Below the pieces are notes generated by a model that had not been told where the DNA came from, searched no databases, and worked only from the letters and a program-made list of their open reading frames with translations. A stretch of DNA of 64,000 nt, from the NCBI GenBank assembly GCA_013396915.1, contig VWZL01000296.1, positions 66,824-130,823 on the forward strand, in the 5' to 3' direction. This stretch comes from Stercorarius parasiticus. Taxonomy: Eukaryota; Chordata; Aves; Charadriiformes; Stercorariidae. Positions within the stretch are counted from its first letter, which is position 1. The number at the start of each line of letters is the position of its first letter. The position numbers and the translations under genes are program-made. This document shows, piece after piece, positions 11,386 through 24,573 of the stretch.

Positions 11386-14300
11386 CTGATCGAGGGAGAC
11401 AGATGGCGTCAGAAGAAGAGAGAGGTTTAAGACCTGCCAAAATCTCAACCTGCTGAGCATGGAGGCAGGAGACCACCAAGAACCAGGGTAAATGCTATGG
11501 CCCAGCATGATCAGGCACACCAAACCAGCTGCCCGCTCCTAACCAAGACTGATCCAGGCCCAAACTGTCCCCCCAGCCTAAGCTCACAGCCCAGTGGGGA
11601 AGGTACTGCTCCCCTCCCTGGAGAACAGAGGGACTTGCAGCAGAGAAGAGCTAAACCCCCCTGGGCTGCTCACCCAAATCCACCCCACATGACAGCCACT
11701 GCAGAAAGTGTCTCTCTGACCCCGCCATGAGAGATCCGACTGTTGAGACGTGCTCATCGCTGTCCCCATCTGCAGGACATCCCTGTGACTCCAAAGTGGG
11801 GCTAAAAGAGATGCAACCGCAACCTGCCAGCTTGCCTCCATCCCAGCCCCAAAGAGGTCACCCTGCAGGGGCACCTGCCCCCAGCAGTCATCCAGACATG
11901 CAGCCCACCAGCATGGGCCACTGGCATGAAGTTGGAGAGAAATCCAGAGGCTGCCGGGTCTCGCCTAAGCAGGCACACTCAGTCCAGCACAGTTTTAGGG
12001 ATGGGGAAACTGAGGCACATAAGACTTGCATGCAGTCACCAAGCTGTCTGTAGCAACACAAAGAGAAACACACCTCCTTGCATCCTGGGCTCCAACAACA
12101 TGCAAAACATAAAACATGCTCTCTTTCCAGATCTGGCGATGCCTCCCATTAAGACAGGATACTGTGGGGCTCCCAGCCCAGCAAGGGGGGTGCTCAAGGC
12201 TCTGCTCCCAGTACAGGGACGGCCCACGGGACTCTGGCATCTCCACACCAAAGCTGACCCAGGCCACAGCTTTCATTTCTGGTTTTTAACAAAATCCCAC
12301 CAGTCGAGTTCATGTTTGCCCATGGCACTAGGCAGGAACATAGCAGGGGACGGGAGAGCCCAGCAGCTCCCCCCGATACCACCTAAGGGCACAATGTGCC
12401 TTCCTACTGCTGAGATCGGCGCCCAGCTCCCTCCTTTGTCCCCAGCAGAGCTGCTGTCCTTTGCGCCCCCAAAGAGATGCTGGAAGGAGCCAGCAGGCAG
12501 AGACAAGGCTCCTGCCCCCAGGGCACACTGGCCTAAGAAAGGAGCCCAGGGGGTACAGGAGGCATCAAGTAAGGGGGCACCATCCAAGTGCTCCTGCTTC
12601 CCTGCCACCTGCTGTCAAGCCTGCTGGATAATGAGACAATGTGGCAGCCAGCACCCAAGAGCAGCAGACGCACAAGTCTGGCCACCTTCTGCCACCCTCT
12701 TCTGGTGAGGGCTGGAGAACCAAAGTCTCCAAACACCCACCACACAAGGCAGCAAAACTCACCAGGACCTGTCAGGATGCCCAACAGCAGCATCAAGACA
12801 GACGGACATGCTGCAAGCACTGGCATCACAAAGCTCTCATGGGGATGATGGGAGGCAGAGAGGGTGCACACAAGGCCAGTGTGTTACCACTTTCCATCCC
12901 CACGTGCCCCCCAAGGGGATCTCCGCTCCACTGTCCCCAGTCTCATCCCTGACTTTGCCTGTGCTCACCAACGTCTTCTCCTGCAGTGTAACTACCCACA
13001 TTGCACTCCTTGTCCTCCCTTTCTCTTAAACACCCTTTAATGCTGCACGGCAGGACCATCCTGGAGGGGAAACACAAGTAGATGTAAACAGGAAGGAAGA
13101 AAACAGGCTGTCAGAAGCAGAAGCAGCCATCAGGCTGGGGATCGGTGTGCCTGATGGCTCGCTCTTGCCCTCCTGTGCTGTGAGAGGGAGCTGCAGACAG
13201 GGCTGGGCCGAGCATCACTGCTTTGAGGACGGGAAGGAGAAGCAGATTCACCCCAAAGACAGCAAGAGGCAGCAGTAAAAGACATCCATGGGGTAAGGTC
13301 CAGATGAGGCCAGGAGATAAGGGAAATCTAGATAAAATTCCTTTAAACATGCCATCTCCACTGACGTCCTGAGCAAAGGCAGCTCATCCCCAGCCCCAGA
13401 ACAATTGACGGAGCGGGCAGCACCACTGGGGCCAGGCGCGTTTGCTGCCTCCCTTCTCCTTTTAACTTTCTTTTTCGTAGCATGCAGCCCCACAGCCACT
13501 TTCTCAAGGGCAGCAGCAAGGCAAATTTGCTTCTTCCCCTGCCTGGCAGAGCCTGTCTCAAGGGAGGGAAGGAAACAATCTGGTTAAAACCAGCCTTTTC
13601 CCTAACAAATTCATCCTTTCCAGGTGGCCTCTGCTCCCTCAGGCATCCCAACAGAGAAGTTTTAGAAACAATTAGTTAACCCATTCGTCTACAGCTTTGC
13701 CTACGGGAGCAAAACCCATTCCTGCATTCAGAAAGCCTTTTGGCCTCATCCATCTAACACTTGGACACAGGCCGGTGTCTGAGCACACGAACATGTGCAC
13801 TGCAGGCAAAAGTCCCTAGCACGTGCCTACAGCTGAATATGAACAGAAGTGCTTGGCTGGAGCTGAGCACAAACCCGTCTGCCACATCCAGTCCTTGCTG
13901 ACAAGTTATTTTTGTTCCTGGCAGAGGTGGGAGAAGGAGAGAGAAGTCCTCTGGGCTGCTAAATATTAAACAAAAAGGAAAAAGAAAAAAAAAGTGCAAA
14001 TTAATATTAATCCTGTCCATTAAAACACATAAAACATTGCTGGCAGCGGCTTGGCAGCACTCAGGGAGCATCCTTGTGTGAATGCCAGAGAGCCAGGAGC
14101 CAGCAGGGAGCCTGGGGATGCCGATGACAGCGGCCACCCTGAGGCCTGGTGTGACCCCGAGGCAGCCCACAGGCTCCAGGCCACAGGGCTCCCCCCAGCC
14201 CCACTCCCGGCTGAGAGCCGGCACACAGTCACTCCTCCCCAGCTCTGGCATCCCCATCCTCTCTCCTCACAAGAGACTCCTTTGGCCAAGAGTCCAGCAG

Positions 14301-17300
14301 CACAGCAAATGCCACACTGACACCTGCAGGTCATCAACCCCTTCCTGACACAGCCCCGGGGTCACCAAACCCCCCAGGAGCCGGCGGCAGAGAGCCAGGC
14401 TCGAGGCGACTGTCTGGCTAGAGCCCACCGGCACCCAGCCAGGGACACCGCAGGACACAGCGGTCAGCGAGCACGTTCTGCTGCCTGATGACAAAAGGTC
14501 TATTTTTGGTGACAAGTCAACATTTGTGGTGGGTCGCCAGCTCTTGGGGGACCAGCCTCTGCCAGAGGATGCTTCACTGAGGTCAGGAGAGCACTGACAA
14601 TGAGGAGGAAGAGGAGGAGGTCATCTCCTCCTCCCAGGGGAAAGGCAGCCTGGGTGACCAATCCCACCTCACTGGACCTCCAGGAATGAGGAGCCGGCAG
14701 TGGACACCATCTCCTGCTCCGTGCCATCATGGCTACGGCAGGTATGAGCACACAGGGGCATCCCAAAGGACGTCAGTGTGTTCAGCGCCTGAGCCAGCAC
14801 ACCAGGCATGAGCATTGCAGCTGCCCACCAAGCGATCCACACAAAACTAGCCCCTTCTTTACCTGCTCAGAGGCAAGGCAGCCCTCTGCCCAAGGACATC
14901 CTCACTCCCAGCACTCTGCCTGGCCTGGCCTGCCCGTCAGCGAGACGCAGATCAACCAATTCAGGAGCCACAGATCAGCCTGGAGAAGGTCCCACCAGCA
15001 CCCCAGCTCCTCTGGTAGAACCCAGGTCTGATGGCGTGCTCAGGGGTGTCAGGCGAGAGTAGGTTCCTGCTGCCGAATGGAGCCCCAGGCACCACAGCTA
15101 CATCCTGCACGGCCCCGCTGTGCCTCAGCCACCACTGTGCCTATGGAGGCAGGAGGCTAGGGTTGATGTCACCTGCCCAATGTTATGAGCAAAGGCAGCC
15201 CTTCCAGAGAAGTGCAAGGTCTGCAGGGCTGCCTGCCAAGCCTTTGAGGGCAGGTTAGGTTCCCGTCACAACAGCCAACTGCATGGCCTCCAGAGCTTGG
15301 GATGCCTGGTCACAGAGATGCATTATAGGCTTTGTTGGTCCCCAAGAGCTTCCAGCACCCTCCAGGCTCACTCTACACACGTGCAGCACCCAGAGCCCTC
15401 GCTGCGCCCATCCTGAGCGCCACCTGTCTAGCAGGCTCCAAGAGGGAGGCAAATCCCCAGCATCACCACCAGGATCTCCCAGCCTGACGCACAGACTTGG
15501 GGCCAGACACCCTCCATAACATCTAGAGACTCGCTATCATCCTTCACGAGGGCCCCACCATGAATTGTAGCTTCCCACAGTATGCTGCCCTGTGCAAGAA
15601 GCTCCTCTCGCACACCAGCTGAAGGCACCCGCACCCCACACCAGATCAGTGGCCAGTCCATGGGCAAGCAAATACAGATCCCTCAGCAGGGGTGGGGGGA
15701 AGAGGGTCTCCAGATCCAGTAGCATGCTGTAGTCCAGACTGGGCACCAGCTGGGCCACCCGGCAGAGGTCCCAGAGTGCCTTGACCACAACAGACCAAGA
15801 GCTGGCTCCATCAGCTGAGCCCTGAATCCAGAGAAACCTCCCCCAGTCACTGACACCAAGATGGGCCCCCTTGGCCCATCAGGTGCCATTCAGCCATGCT
15901 GGCAGAGAAGGTCTGCCCCTCACGAGAGGTCCGACTGCAAAAGGAGAAACAGATGGCTTCCAAAATCCTGTATGGCCACCAGAGACACAGAAACACATTC
16001 TGCAGCCCCACTGCCCGCTCCAACTGCGGGGTAAGGGCAGAGACACACCAACTGCAGGGAAGAGGAGAAGAGAGACAGGACCAGAAAGAGGAGGCAGCTT
16101 CATCCTGCATGAACACCCCAACTTTCCAGGGTCACATAGGAGCCACTCCTTCCCAGCCTCGCTTGGTGCTGCCACGGAAAGCACTCCCTGTGCCAGCCAT
16201 GCCAGGAGTCACAAATATCCTCACCAGGATCTGTGGGCCCCAGCAGTACAAGCTTTCACTAGTCCATGCTTCGGCAAACAGAGAGGCAAGGCACTGCGCC
16301 CAAGCAGAAGGTCTGCAGGGCAACCACAGGCACGTCCACATGACATCTCTGGAGCAGGGCAGCACCAAGCACAGACGCTGAGCCCTTCTGACAGCACCAA
16401 CTGCCCAGCTCTGCCCCCAGAGACACTGAGGGAAGAAGCAGTAACACCAGGGTTCTCAATTCCAGAAGAGGACCTCGACACGAGGACAAGGACACAAATT
16501 AGTGGCCAATTCCCCCACCACTTATCCTCACCCCATGGCTCCCATCCCTCACCCACTCCAAACACAACACTTTTTGTGGACAAAAGTCTTCAAGTACATC
16601 TAGCAGAACCCTGCCTCTGTCTGGCTCATCATGGAGAGGACACATCCTCCCTGCCACCCTCCTTCCCAGGCCAGGAAGAGGCACTGCAGGGTGGCTCTTC
16701 TCTGTCTCCCACGATCCAGAAGCAAAAACTGGAAGGTAAAGATAAGTCAGCTTGTCACAGGATACAAAGACACAAAGTGTTTGAGCGCACCAGGCTCTGC
16801 TGAGCACAGTCAACTCAGTGTTTTCTCACCTCCGATACCTTCCTGCCACAGTGCTCCACGGAGCCACTCAGCACTACATTTTCATGTACAAGTTCCCTCT
16901 AAGCTGGTCCAACCCTTGTGAACACCATTGTGCAAGCAACGATGCTAGTATGTGTCCCATGAGGGTTCCTAAAGCAGGGCCAGTCTCCCCCAGAGCAGAA
17001 GCACTGGGCGAATGCTATCAGCCCAAGCACCGTGCCCCACACCAGCCCCCAGCACATGTGCCCAAGCACACACAGAGGGCTTCCGGACACCCTGCCATCC
17101 CTCCCCCCACACAGCATTCCTCTACAGTCACACTAGCTACTGCAGAATTACCGGGGAGCCAGGCTGTCTGCCACGGACAAATGCCCACATGCCGTTATCT
17201 GGAGACCCCAGTGCCACCGAGCATCAGCAGCCAGACTCCTCACCCCCCAGCAAGTTCTGGTGCACTTTTGCCTGCTCCTTGTCCTGGACTGTACCCACTG

Positions 17301-18190
17301 GAGTACTCAGCTCTGGCTGGCAGCCATCAGGCAGTGCACTTTCTGCTCACCCCTCAGCCTGAAGAGCATCATGGAGTAACTGTTTCATCAGACAGGAGCC
17401 TTCAGCATGCACCACCTGAGGTTTCAGTAAGAACTCTCAGGGGATGCAAGGACTACAGGGAAGCTCCAAAATACATGAGAGCACTAGAAACAAGAGAAGG
17501 AGCATGGATGAGGACATAGGAAGCTTAAGAGACCATCTGCTTTCAAACACAAAGGTGCAAGTCCAGAAGGAGCCTCAGTTGCACTTCCTGCAGCCAGGGG
17601 ATTTGCCAAGGAATGCCTCACCTCAGGGTCATAGACATTGGCCTCTGCTCCATAACCAGATCCGTTTTCCTGCTGATAACTTGTTCAGCAGGAGCTATCA
17701 GAAGATAGCAAGCTTCACTCAGCCAATGCCTTCCAGGATTATCCAAAAAACCATCTGCTTTCAGGTGCCTTTCCCCACAGAGCATCCTCTGCAGATCTGG
17801 GAAACCTTGTGAACCTCAGTGCTCATCTACATAGGATGAGCTGCAAGTGCCTGAAATAGTCAGGAAGCATTCCGAGCTGGGAAAACGGGTGCTAACCACG
17901 AGAGCTTGCCAGCCCCACTGGGCACACCTTACCGTGTGAGGGTTGTCGTAGTAGACGCCGATGGAGCAGAGCTTTGACGAGATGCTGCAGCCGTCCGTGA
18001 AGAGCTGCCCGGATTCCCCGTACGGGCCTACCCTGAACTTGTAGGCCAGCGTGATGCTGCCAAGAGGCGGGGAGCCAGCACTCACAACCACCTCCGTGAA
18101 GAGCCCCGAGTAGACAACGAAACCGAAGACAGTCAGCAGCAGCAGCATGACCAGCACCGCGATCAGCCCGAGGAGCACCCAGTCGGACAT
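11164..18190 (-). CDS. TEX264: TEX264 ER-phagy receptor, N-terminal half (two coding exons)
   Basis: Two exons on the minus strand (18190-17933 and 11385-11164) join in phase 0 to encode residues 1-160. The start MSDWVLLGLIAVL opens a single transmembrane helix (about residues 5-28), followed by a GyrI-like domain with the family signatures AYKFRVGPYGE, YYDNPHTV, VPPEKCRFAIG and FSFPAPSHVV, ending HPALDTYIK. Mammalian TEX264 has about 313 residues and matches this order throughout. The protein is a known ER membrane receptor for selective autophagy that binds LC3/GABARAP through a C-terminal motif, and it also works with VCP in repair of TOP1 adducts. The C-terminal half, including that motif, was not found and probably lies beyond base 1. 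The intron between these exons is 6547 bases with GT-AG ends. Identity is very secure; completeness is not. Confidence 0.95.
11386..17932 (-). other. TEX264 intron between coding exons 1 and 2
   Basis: The intron has canonical GT-AG ends on the minus strand. The plus strand here is rich in C and A, so it has long but meaningless open frames, such as a 310-codon frame at 15871-16803 and a 260-codon frame at 11926-12708. An AT-rich patch around 13960-14035 in GC-rich surroundings resembles a conserved non-coding element. No other gene was recognised. Confidence 0.8.
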
Positions 18191-18224
18191 GATGGACACT
18201 TGGTGCTCCAGGTTTCCTGATGGA
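17933..18224 (-). CDS. TEX264: TEX264 first coding exon
   Basis: The ATG is at 18188-18190 and there are 86 codons to 17933, where the donor reads ACG|GTAAGG. A strong acceptor, a long pyrimidine run ending CACCACTAG, sets the exon start near 18224 and leaves about 34 bases of 5' UTR. The exon encodes the membrane anchor and the start of the GyrI-like domain. An in-frame reading upstream of the ATG (S-I before M) is UTR. Confidence 0.93.
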
Positions 18225-20045
18225 CTAGTGGTGAGAGGAGAGAAGAAAAAGGAGGGGAGTTAAGCTAGCACTCGGATAAGCAATTGCTCTCTAAAGCTAT
18301 TTATTTGCAGCAAAAGACACCCCCTTCCAACTCCTCTTATGTGTGAAGCTCAAAGACAGTGGAAATCCCCTAGAAATCTCCTGTATATTAGTCCCATGTT
18401 GCATCAGCCTGTTCCAATTGGTCACCAGGTACAAATTATACTGCTTCAGCACCTCTTGGGAATGAGGTGGTTACGGAGGAAGGATGGAGAGGCACCATAC
18501 CCATCTCCCCAGAACCAGCCACACTGTTCACGTTCAGCCTCGCATCCAGGAGAGACTGAAAAACACCTCAGGAGCCTGCATCACCCAACAGATCAACAGA
18601 TACACAGCACTGGGCTAAGGATCAGGGGACCGTAATCAAATAATTTATCATTTCTAGATACCAGACCCGACATGGTGACCAGGGCATCCCCTTTGTCAAA
18701 AAGTGTAGAAGCCCAGGCCTTTAATGACCCAAACAAGGACCACGCTGGTTCAGAGCTGAGCCCTGCATCCAGATCCAAGTAGCCAGAGAGGCTCAGAGGA
18801 AGCTGAAGATGATAGAAAAAGCACCCACAACACACTTAGGTGGAGTTAATTACCAGTATTCCTTTTAGATGGCTTTTTTTAACCTAAATGAGCTCTTATA
18901 ACCCCAGCCAAGGCTTCCTGTTTTGTTTACTGCCTTTTCTCTCTCGCACTGACTGTGGGACCCAGCAGCCTGGTGAACACCTCCTGCTTGTTTTCACCCA
19001 CCAAGTCCAACCGCTCTGGGGAGTCGCAACGCAACCCAGCGCAGGAGAGTTGTTTGTGTTTTATTCTCCCTTGAAACACAGCTCTGGTGACAAGGATTGG
19101 CTGCGGTGCTGCCCTGGGACTTTGAGCAGAGCTAGGTTTGAAAGCTAAGGTTGAAGTAAACAATTCACTTTTACCTCCGTGTTATAAACACGCTTTGACC
19201 AAAAAAAAGTCGCTCACAGCGGCTGCTGCTCACTCAGCTTTATGGCAAGAGAAAAAGCCACATCCTGGTAGGAACCGCAGGCAGCTCCGCCCTGCTCGAC
19301 CCCGTCGAGGAGGGGTTTAGCCAGACCCGCCAGGCTAGGGACAGGATCGCGCCATGGCCCCACTCACCTGAAAAACCAGCTCAGCCCAGAAACGGTTCAC
19401 GACATCTGCCCCACAGGGGTGTGGGATCCGCCGCGCTGCAGCAGGAAAAAATAAATATCATTGCTTCCTTTCAAACTCACGAGGTCAAAAGCAAAACAGA
19501 GTGACGGCAGAGCACCAGAAAGGCGCCCGGTCGGCTCGGACCTGCTCCCTAGAGGAGGAGCGTCCCGAGGAACGCCTTCTCCCCCAGGATCCCGCAGGCT
19601 GAGATTTCTTCCCAAAACTCTGCGGGTGAACGCACGGGCACCGAGAAACACGGAAATTGGGAAGGAATGGTGAAGGAGGGCAACGTCCTGCAGTTGCCTC
19701 TGCTGGCGCGTCCCACCGCAGGCTTCCCCGGAACACCTGAGCCGCAGCCGGTGCTGCTCCCGGGGGACCTCGCAGCCGAGCGCCCCCGGACCTATAGCCT
19801 GGCCGGAGCTATACGTCCATCCCGACTTCCAGCAGCGCCTCGCCTCCTCCCCATAGCCAACACAGATTTATTACTTCAAATCACGGTTTTGGCGATTCTC
19901 CCTGAGCTGCCAACACCCAGCCCGAGGGCCCCAGAAACGGCCAGACCCAGGGGAGAAGAGGGTATTTTGGGCTATTCTTCCCGGTTCCCGGGGCTCGTTT
20001 CCCGCCGGCAGCAGGCACGGGCCCTTTCCCACCTGCTCTCCTCAC
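18225..20045 (-). other. Probable TEX264 5' intron
   Basis: This lies between the acceptor of the first coding exon and a donor-like CCG|GTGAGG inside the CpG island. No coding exon is seen in it. It becomes steadily more GC- and CpG-rich from about 19440. Confidence 0.5.
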
Positions 20046-20298
20046 CGGCAGCAGGAGCGGAGCTCGCCCGGCCCCTGCCCAGCCCGGAGGCCGTTTCCCC
20101 CCCGGTGCCCGTGCCCGGGAGGGTTTGAGCCGAGCGGCCCCAAGTGCGGGCGGCGGGCGGCTCCCGGCCCTGCCCAGCAGCGGGCGGCGCCCTCACCACC
20201 GGCGCAGCCACCGGCTGCAACCCCCGCCACCGGAGCGGGGAGGGACCCGCCGAGCCGCCGCCGGGCCCGGCCGGCGCCCACCGACTCCAAGCAGGCCG
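19440..20298 (-). promoter_or_regulatory. CpG island, probable TEX264 promoter
   Basis: CpG density and GC content are high, rising toward an N gap at 20299-20708; the sequence just right of the gap is still CpG-bearing. It lies immediately upstream of the minus-strand TEX264 start exon. This is the usual place for a housekeeping promoter, whose core may be inside the gap. Confidence 0.65.
20046..20298 (-). other. Candidate TEX264 5' UTR exon
   Basis: On the minus strand this GC-rich block ends at CTGCTGCCG|GTGAGG, a good donor, 1.8 kb upstream of the acceptor of the TEX264 start exon. Human TEX264 also has a non-coding first exon. The 5' end is undefined because of the gap. Confidence 0.4.
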
Positions 20299-20708
20299 NN
20301 NNNNNNNNNNNNNNNNNNNNNNNNNNNNNNNNNNNNNNNNNNNNNNNNNNNNNNNNNNNNNNNNNNNNNNNNNNNNNNNNNNNNNNNNNNNNNNNNNNNN
20401 NNNNNNNNNNNNNNNNNNNNNNNNNNNNNNNNNNNNNNNNNNNNNNNNNNNNNNNNNNNNNNNNNNNNNNNNNNNNNNNNNNNNNNNNNNNNNNNNNNNN
20501 NNNNNNNNNNNNNNNNNNNNNNNNNNNNNNNNNNNNNNNNNNNNNNNNNNNNNNNNNNNNNNNNNNNNNNNNNNNNNNNNNNNNNNNNNNNNNNNNNNNN
20601 NNNNNNNNNNNNNNNNNNNNNNNNNNNNNNNNNNNNNNNNNNNNNNNNNNNNNNNNNNNNNNNNNNNNNNNNNNNNNNNNNNNNNNNNNNNNNNNNNNNN
20701 NNNNNNNN
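20299..20708. other. Assembly gap (410 N) in CpG island
   Basis: This is a run of N flanked by extremely GC-rich sequence, typical of dropout of a GC-rich promoter in short-read assemblies. Confidence 0.99.
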
Positions 20709-23700
20709 CTGTGCCGGGGCTGCGTCAGTGCGGCACGCGTCCTGGCTGGATGAGTTGCCCCAAGCTTCGGGCTCCGTAACAGCCGGAGCTGCCAGTCAAT
20801 GGTCTCAGTCCCTCAGGCACTGGATATGCAGGTGCCGCAGCACTGGAGGAGGCACCGGCCACATGTCACGGCCCTGGCCACAGGCCCAGCTGGTCGGGGC
20901 AGTGGGCAGAGCTGCTCTTCAGCGTCAGGGCCCTTCGCACCAAACCCGGAGAAGGTTTTGAGCTCGCAGGTTCCTGCAGGAACATCGCAGGGGCTGTGGC
21001 AGCCTGGCAGAAACAGTGTGGCCTCTGCCCATGTTCAGGCTTTCCCACTGCCCAGCTGGAGGGAAAACCAGCCAGAGAGCTCTGCGGGCATGGACGGCAC
21101 CAGCCAAAAAGGGGGAGCACCAGGAGAGATAAGAAAGTTAGGTGTTTGTTTCATTCAAGGGTTTTGGGGCTTGGGCCAGATGTTCTTGGCTCATTTGTCC
21201 CTCCCTCAGCCTGGTGCAGGTGTGGGGCATTCCCCAACAGTGGCCAGGAGGTTGACCACTTTCCATCAGCTGGGCTTTATCACCCAGAGGGCAACCGCAT
21301 TAACTAGTTGCTGAAGACCCACAAAACTTCAGCCAGAGCAGGAGCTGGTCAGGAGCACCACCGTCTTGCACGCCTCTCCCCACCCCAAGCTCTGATGTGC
21401 TTGGACAACTTTGGGACACCCTTGGGAGCATGCCCTGTCCTGCAGCTCCCACATGGAGCACGCAGCACCACAGAGCGCTAGTGCTCAGCCCTCAGCCTTT
21501 GCTACTTCTCAGACAACTCCTCAGGCCCCCATTTCTTTCCAAGGAGTGGGACCAAGCACGGTACCCGAGAGGAGCAAGCAGCCTTCCCACCTCCTGCTCC
21601 TCCTTCAAGAGAGACATGCTAGAAGAACCCAGACGTAATTTCCTCCTTTTCTTCCCCCTGTATAAAAGCAATCTTCACACCTCCCTCTACACCAAGCTTT
21701 CTCCAGCCTCTTCAGCCCTCTTAGCAGGGAAAGTTTGCTCTCCGCTGGTACACCCAATAACCCACCACCTCCAATAACCGAGCCACCTCCAAACACAGTG
21801 ACAAGAAGCAGCGGAGTTTGCTGCCGTCTCTCCTGCTGTGGTTTCACATCCGTTTCCCACGTATGTCCCAACCCCTTTGTCGGGGCTCTTTGCAGCAGCA
21901 GTTCCAGGCACTGCTTTTCACCCATGTGAAGCCAAAGAGCTCATTTATGAAATACTGTAATACTTGCCTTTCTCCAGCAGCTTCCTAGTGAGGATCTCAA
22001 GCCTTTCTGTGAACTGCAATTAGTTAAACTTCAGAGGCCCTCCTTCTATTTGGTGTTAGAGCTCTTTTGCAGCTGGAAGAAAATATTTCAGCTTGGTTAC
22101 GTGTCTTGTCTGGAGCCATGCTGTTAATCACTGGCAGGAAGAGGAACAGAACTCAAAAGCTCTTTAACTGCCAGCTCTGGCCATCAGACGGTTCTCTTTC
22201 CTCCAGCCTTGCAGTTATTTAACTCAGCACACATCTAATACTTAACACAAACCTTTTCCCATTACAACAGCAAACGCTAAAATTTGGGTCTCATTTAACA
22301 GCTTCATACCTTTGCTCAAACTACCTCAAGACGAGGCGGAATGATGTAAAACATGAGCTCCCTGGTGGGCTCCAAAGTTGTCCTCACCTGCTCAGCCACA
22401 CCACACACCCACCACTGGCCTCTGATGGTGCCAGCCAGCCGGGCCAGCTCTCCAGCAGGGGTCCTGGGTGGCCGGTATGGTGGACACTTGGTCCCAGCAG
22501 ACTTGTTTGGGCCATGCTGGGCCGCACGCATCTCTGATGGTGCATGCAGATCAGCTCATTCTCATTTAGTTCTCTCTCAGCAGCAGACAGCAATGGAGGC
22601 GGGTTGGGAGCAGGAGCAGATGTGGGCAGGCTGGCCTTGCACAGCCCCACCTGCCCGGCTCCCCGCAATATTTCCAAACACTTCCTTTGGAGACATGGGG
22701 TTGAGTAGAAGGTTTCTAATACACTTTTATTTAGAACTAGTGTGTACCTGTCTTGTGTGTGTACTGACTTCAGTCTCTGGTGAGTTTTATTACTTTAGGG
22801 GGAACCATCTCATTATGGCTTTTATTTTGTTGGGATAAATTAAAAAAAAAAATATCTGTGTTCTTACAAATCATTCTCCATTCCCCTTTTCTATACTTAT
22901 TCCATTTTGACTTAATATTTTAAAAGGAATGCACAGAATTACATAGATTACTCCAGGTATTTTGCCAGGCCCTTTGTCTTAATCCTGACTTCTGTCATGG
23001 GGAATTTCCATGGATACTACAAGGAAACTTTCATGAAGTTATGGAAGAAAAACTTTTGTAGGTCATAGCTTATGAGCTCTTCCTTTTGCTATCGAAGCAC
23101 TGAACAGCAGATTAGAATTCTGCACCTCTGATTATCCGCTATTTAGCGAGATACTGAGGTGGTTTTTATTTAACAAATTGTGATGGAGCTTTCATCTCTT
23201 CCTTTCAGATGTCACATCACCTCTGGTAACTACTGTGAATGATAAGCAGACATTCAGACTCCCTTCCCCCAGGCCAGCAATCACATTTGTACACCGCTTT
23301 GATTTTCTGTGAATAAAAGATCACTTATGAGTCTGGCAGGATGCATTATTCATCTTGAACTCTCCTGAAAATCATTTTAAACCGAGATTAAAATCTTGGT
23401 TTAAATCTCAATAGCTCTGGTAGTTTGGAACTAGACTGCGCAACTTTGACTCATGACCAAACGGGTCTGGTCAAATTCCTCCTGTGATGCCAGGCAGGGG
23501 CCAGTCCTCAGAAGGGATCTCTTCTCTACAGCCGTGTTCTGTTCTCCTCAAATCGGTAGCGATACTTTTCACAGATACAGATGTTTGTATTCGATCCAGA
23601 GGGGAGTATCTCCCTTTACCTGTGCTGTGAATATTTGTACCTCCTACTACAGTGTCTCTCACACACATATAAAGAACAGGGCTATATACATCTTTTCCTG

Positions 23701-24573
23701 ATGAAAAACTTACTTATATAGGGACATTTACATTGAAATAATATCTTAATTTCTCCTCCCGTGGTATGCCTTCAACTTTCATTGTCTTAGCAGCAATCAT
23801 GTACTTCCTTCTTCATCCTGAGGATGATGTTACATTGTCTTTAAGCTACAGAAGAATACATATCTACAAACCAGGCTTTTCTGTCTTTTTTTTCAGCCTC
23901 CTCTCCCGTACATGAAGTCTAGATTAAGTTTAGATTTTTTTTCTTGCTGCAAACGTGAGATATTTTACCCAGTGTTTTTCCATTTTCCAGACAGACAGAA
24001 ACAAGAAGGAAAGCATGAACATGCTACGCTCTGTCTCTCTGGGTTTGCAAACTGTACTTGCAAAAAGTGCTGGGTTTAATGCGGTCTTGTCAACAACCTC
24101 AGTCTCTACAGCAAGTGACACTTGTAGACCGTCATCCAGCATTTTTAATGAGGGATCCCCTAACAGGCTTCAGGGATTTCAACAGGATTTTAAGAGCCTT
24201 ACACAATTGCATTCTAACCAGAGAGGAGCTGACGTTCCACACAACAAAGCAGCCCAGCGGTAACGACACCAACAGAGCTTTCATGTCAATGGTTCTCCTT
24301 TAGTTTTACAAGAGCGACTGCAGAAGGAACAACAAACATGAACATTTGTCCCAATCTTAATTGCTAGCTTCAAAACCAGAAAATTAATCTCTTATAGCCA
24401 AGTTGCTCCTGTTTTTAATGCACAAGTGTAAATAGCACTTTTAAAAACCTCTCTGGCAGCTGTGTAAAGAATTAGATTACAATGACAGCTCCAAATTTAA
24501 AGTTGAAAGAGATTTTTGTTTTGAGATTTTCATCTCCTTCCTGGCAAAAAGTGTCTTGAAAAAATACTTCACG
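20709..24573. other. No gene seen; small inverted repeat at 23376-23405
   Basis: This is sequence upstream of TEX264. A compact inverted repeat with 14-base arms (23376-23389 and 23392-23405) is present. No exon with family similarity was found on either strand. Confidence 0.5.
23376..23405 (+). repeat. Near-perfect 14-bp inverted repeat
   Basis: TTTAAACCGAGATT is followed after 2 bases by AATCTTGGTTTAAA. The arms pair fully apart from one C-to-T difference, which would be a G-U pair in RNA. The spacer is too short for a relaxed loop, so one or two inner pairs would open. Confidence 0.75.

Noticed and set aside
11926..12708. 260-codon open frame on the plus strand
   Set aside because: It has the same composition artefact in the TEX264 intron, with no recognisable protein or conserved motif.
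15871..16803. 310-codon open frame on the plus strand
   Set aside because: It lies in the C/A-rich antisense strand of a TEX264 intron, where stop codons are rare by composition. The product is Pro/Ser/His-rich with no domain, and several overlapping frames are equally open.
20125..20961. 278-codon frame across the N gap
   Set aside because: Most of its length is undefined bases, and the flanks are CpG-island sequence without coding character.
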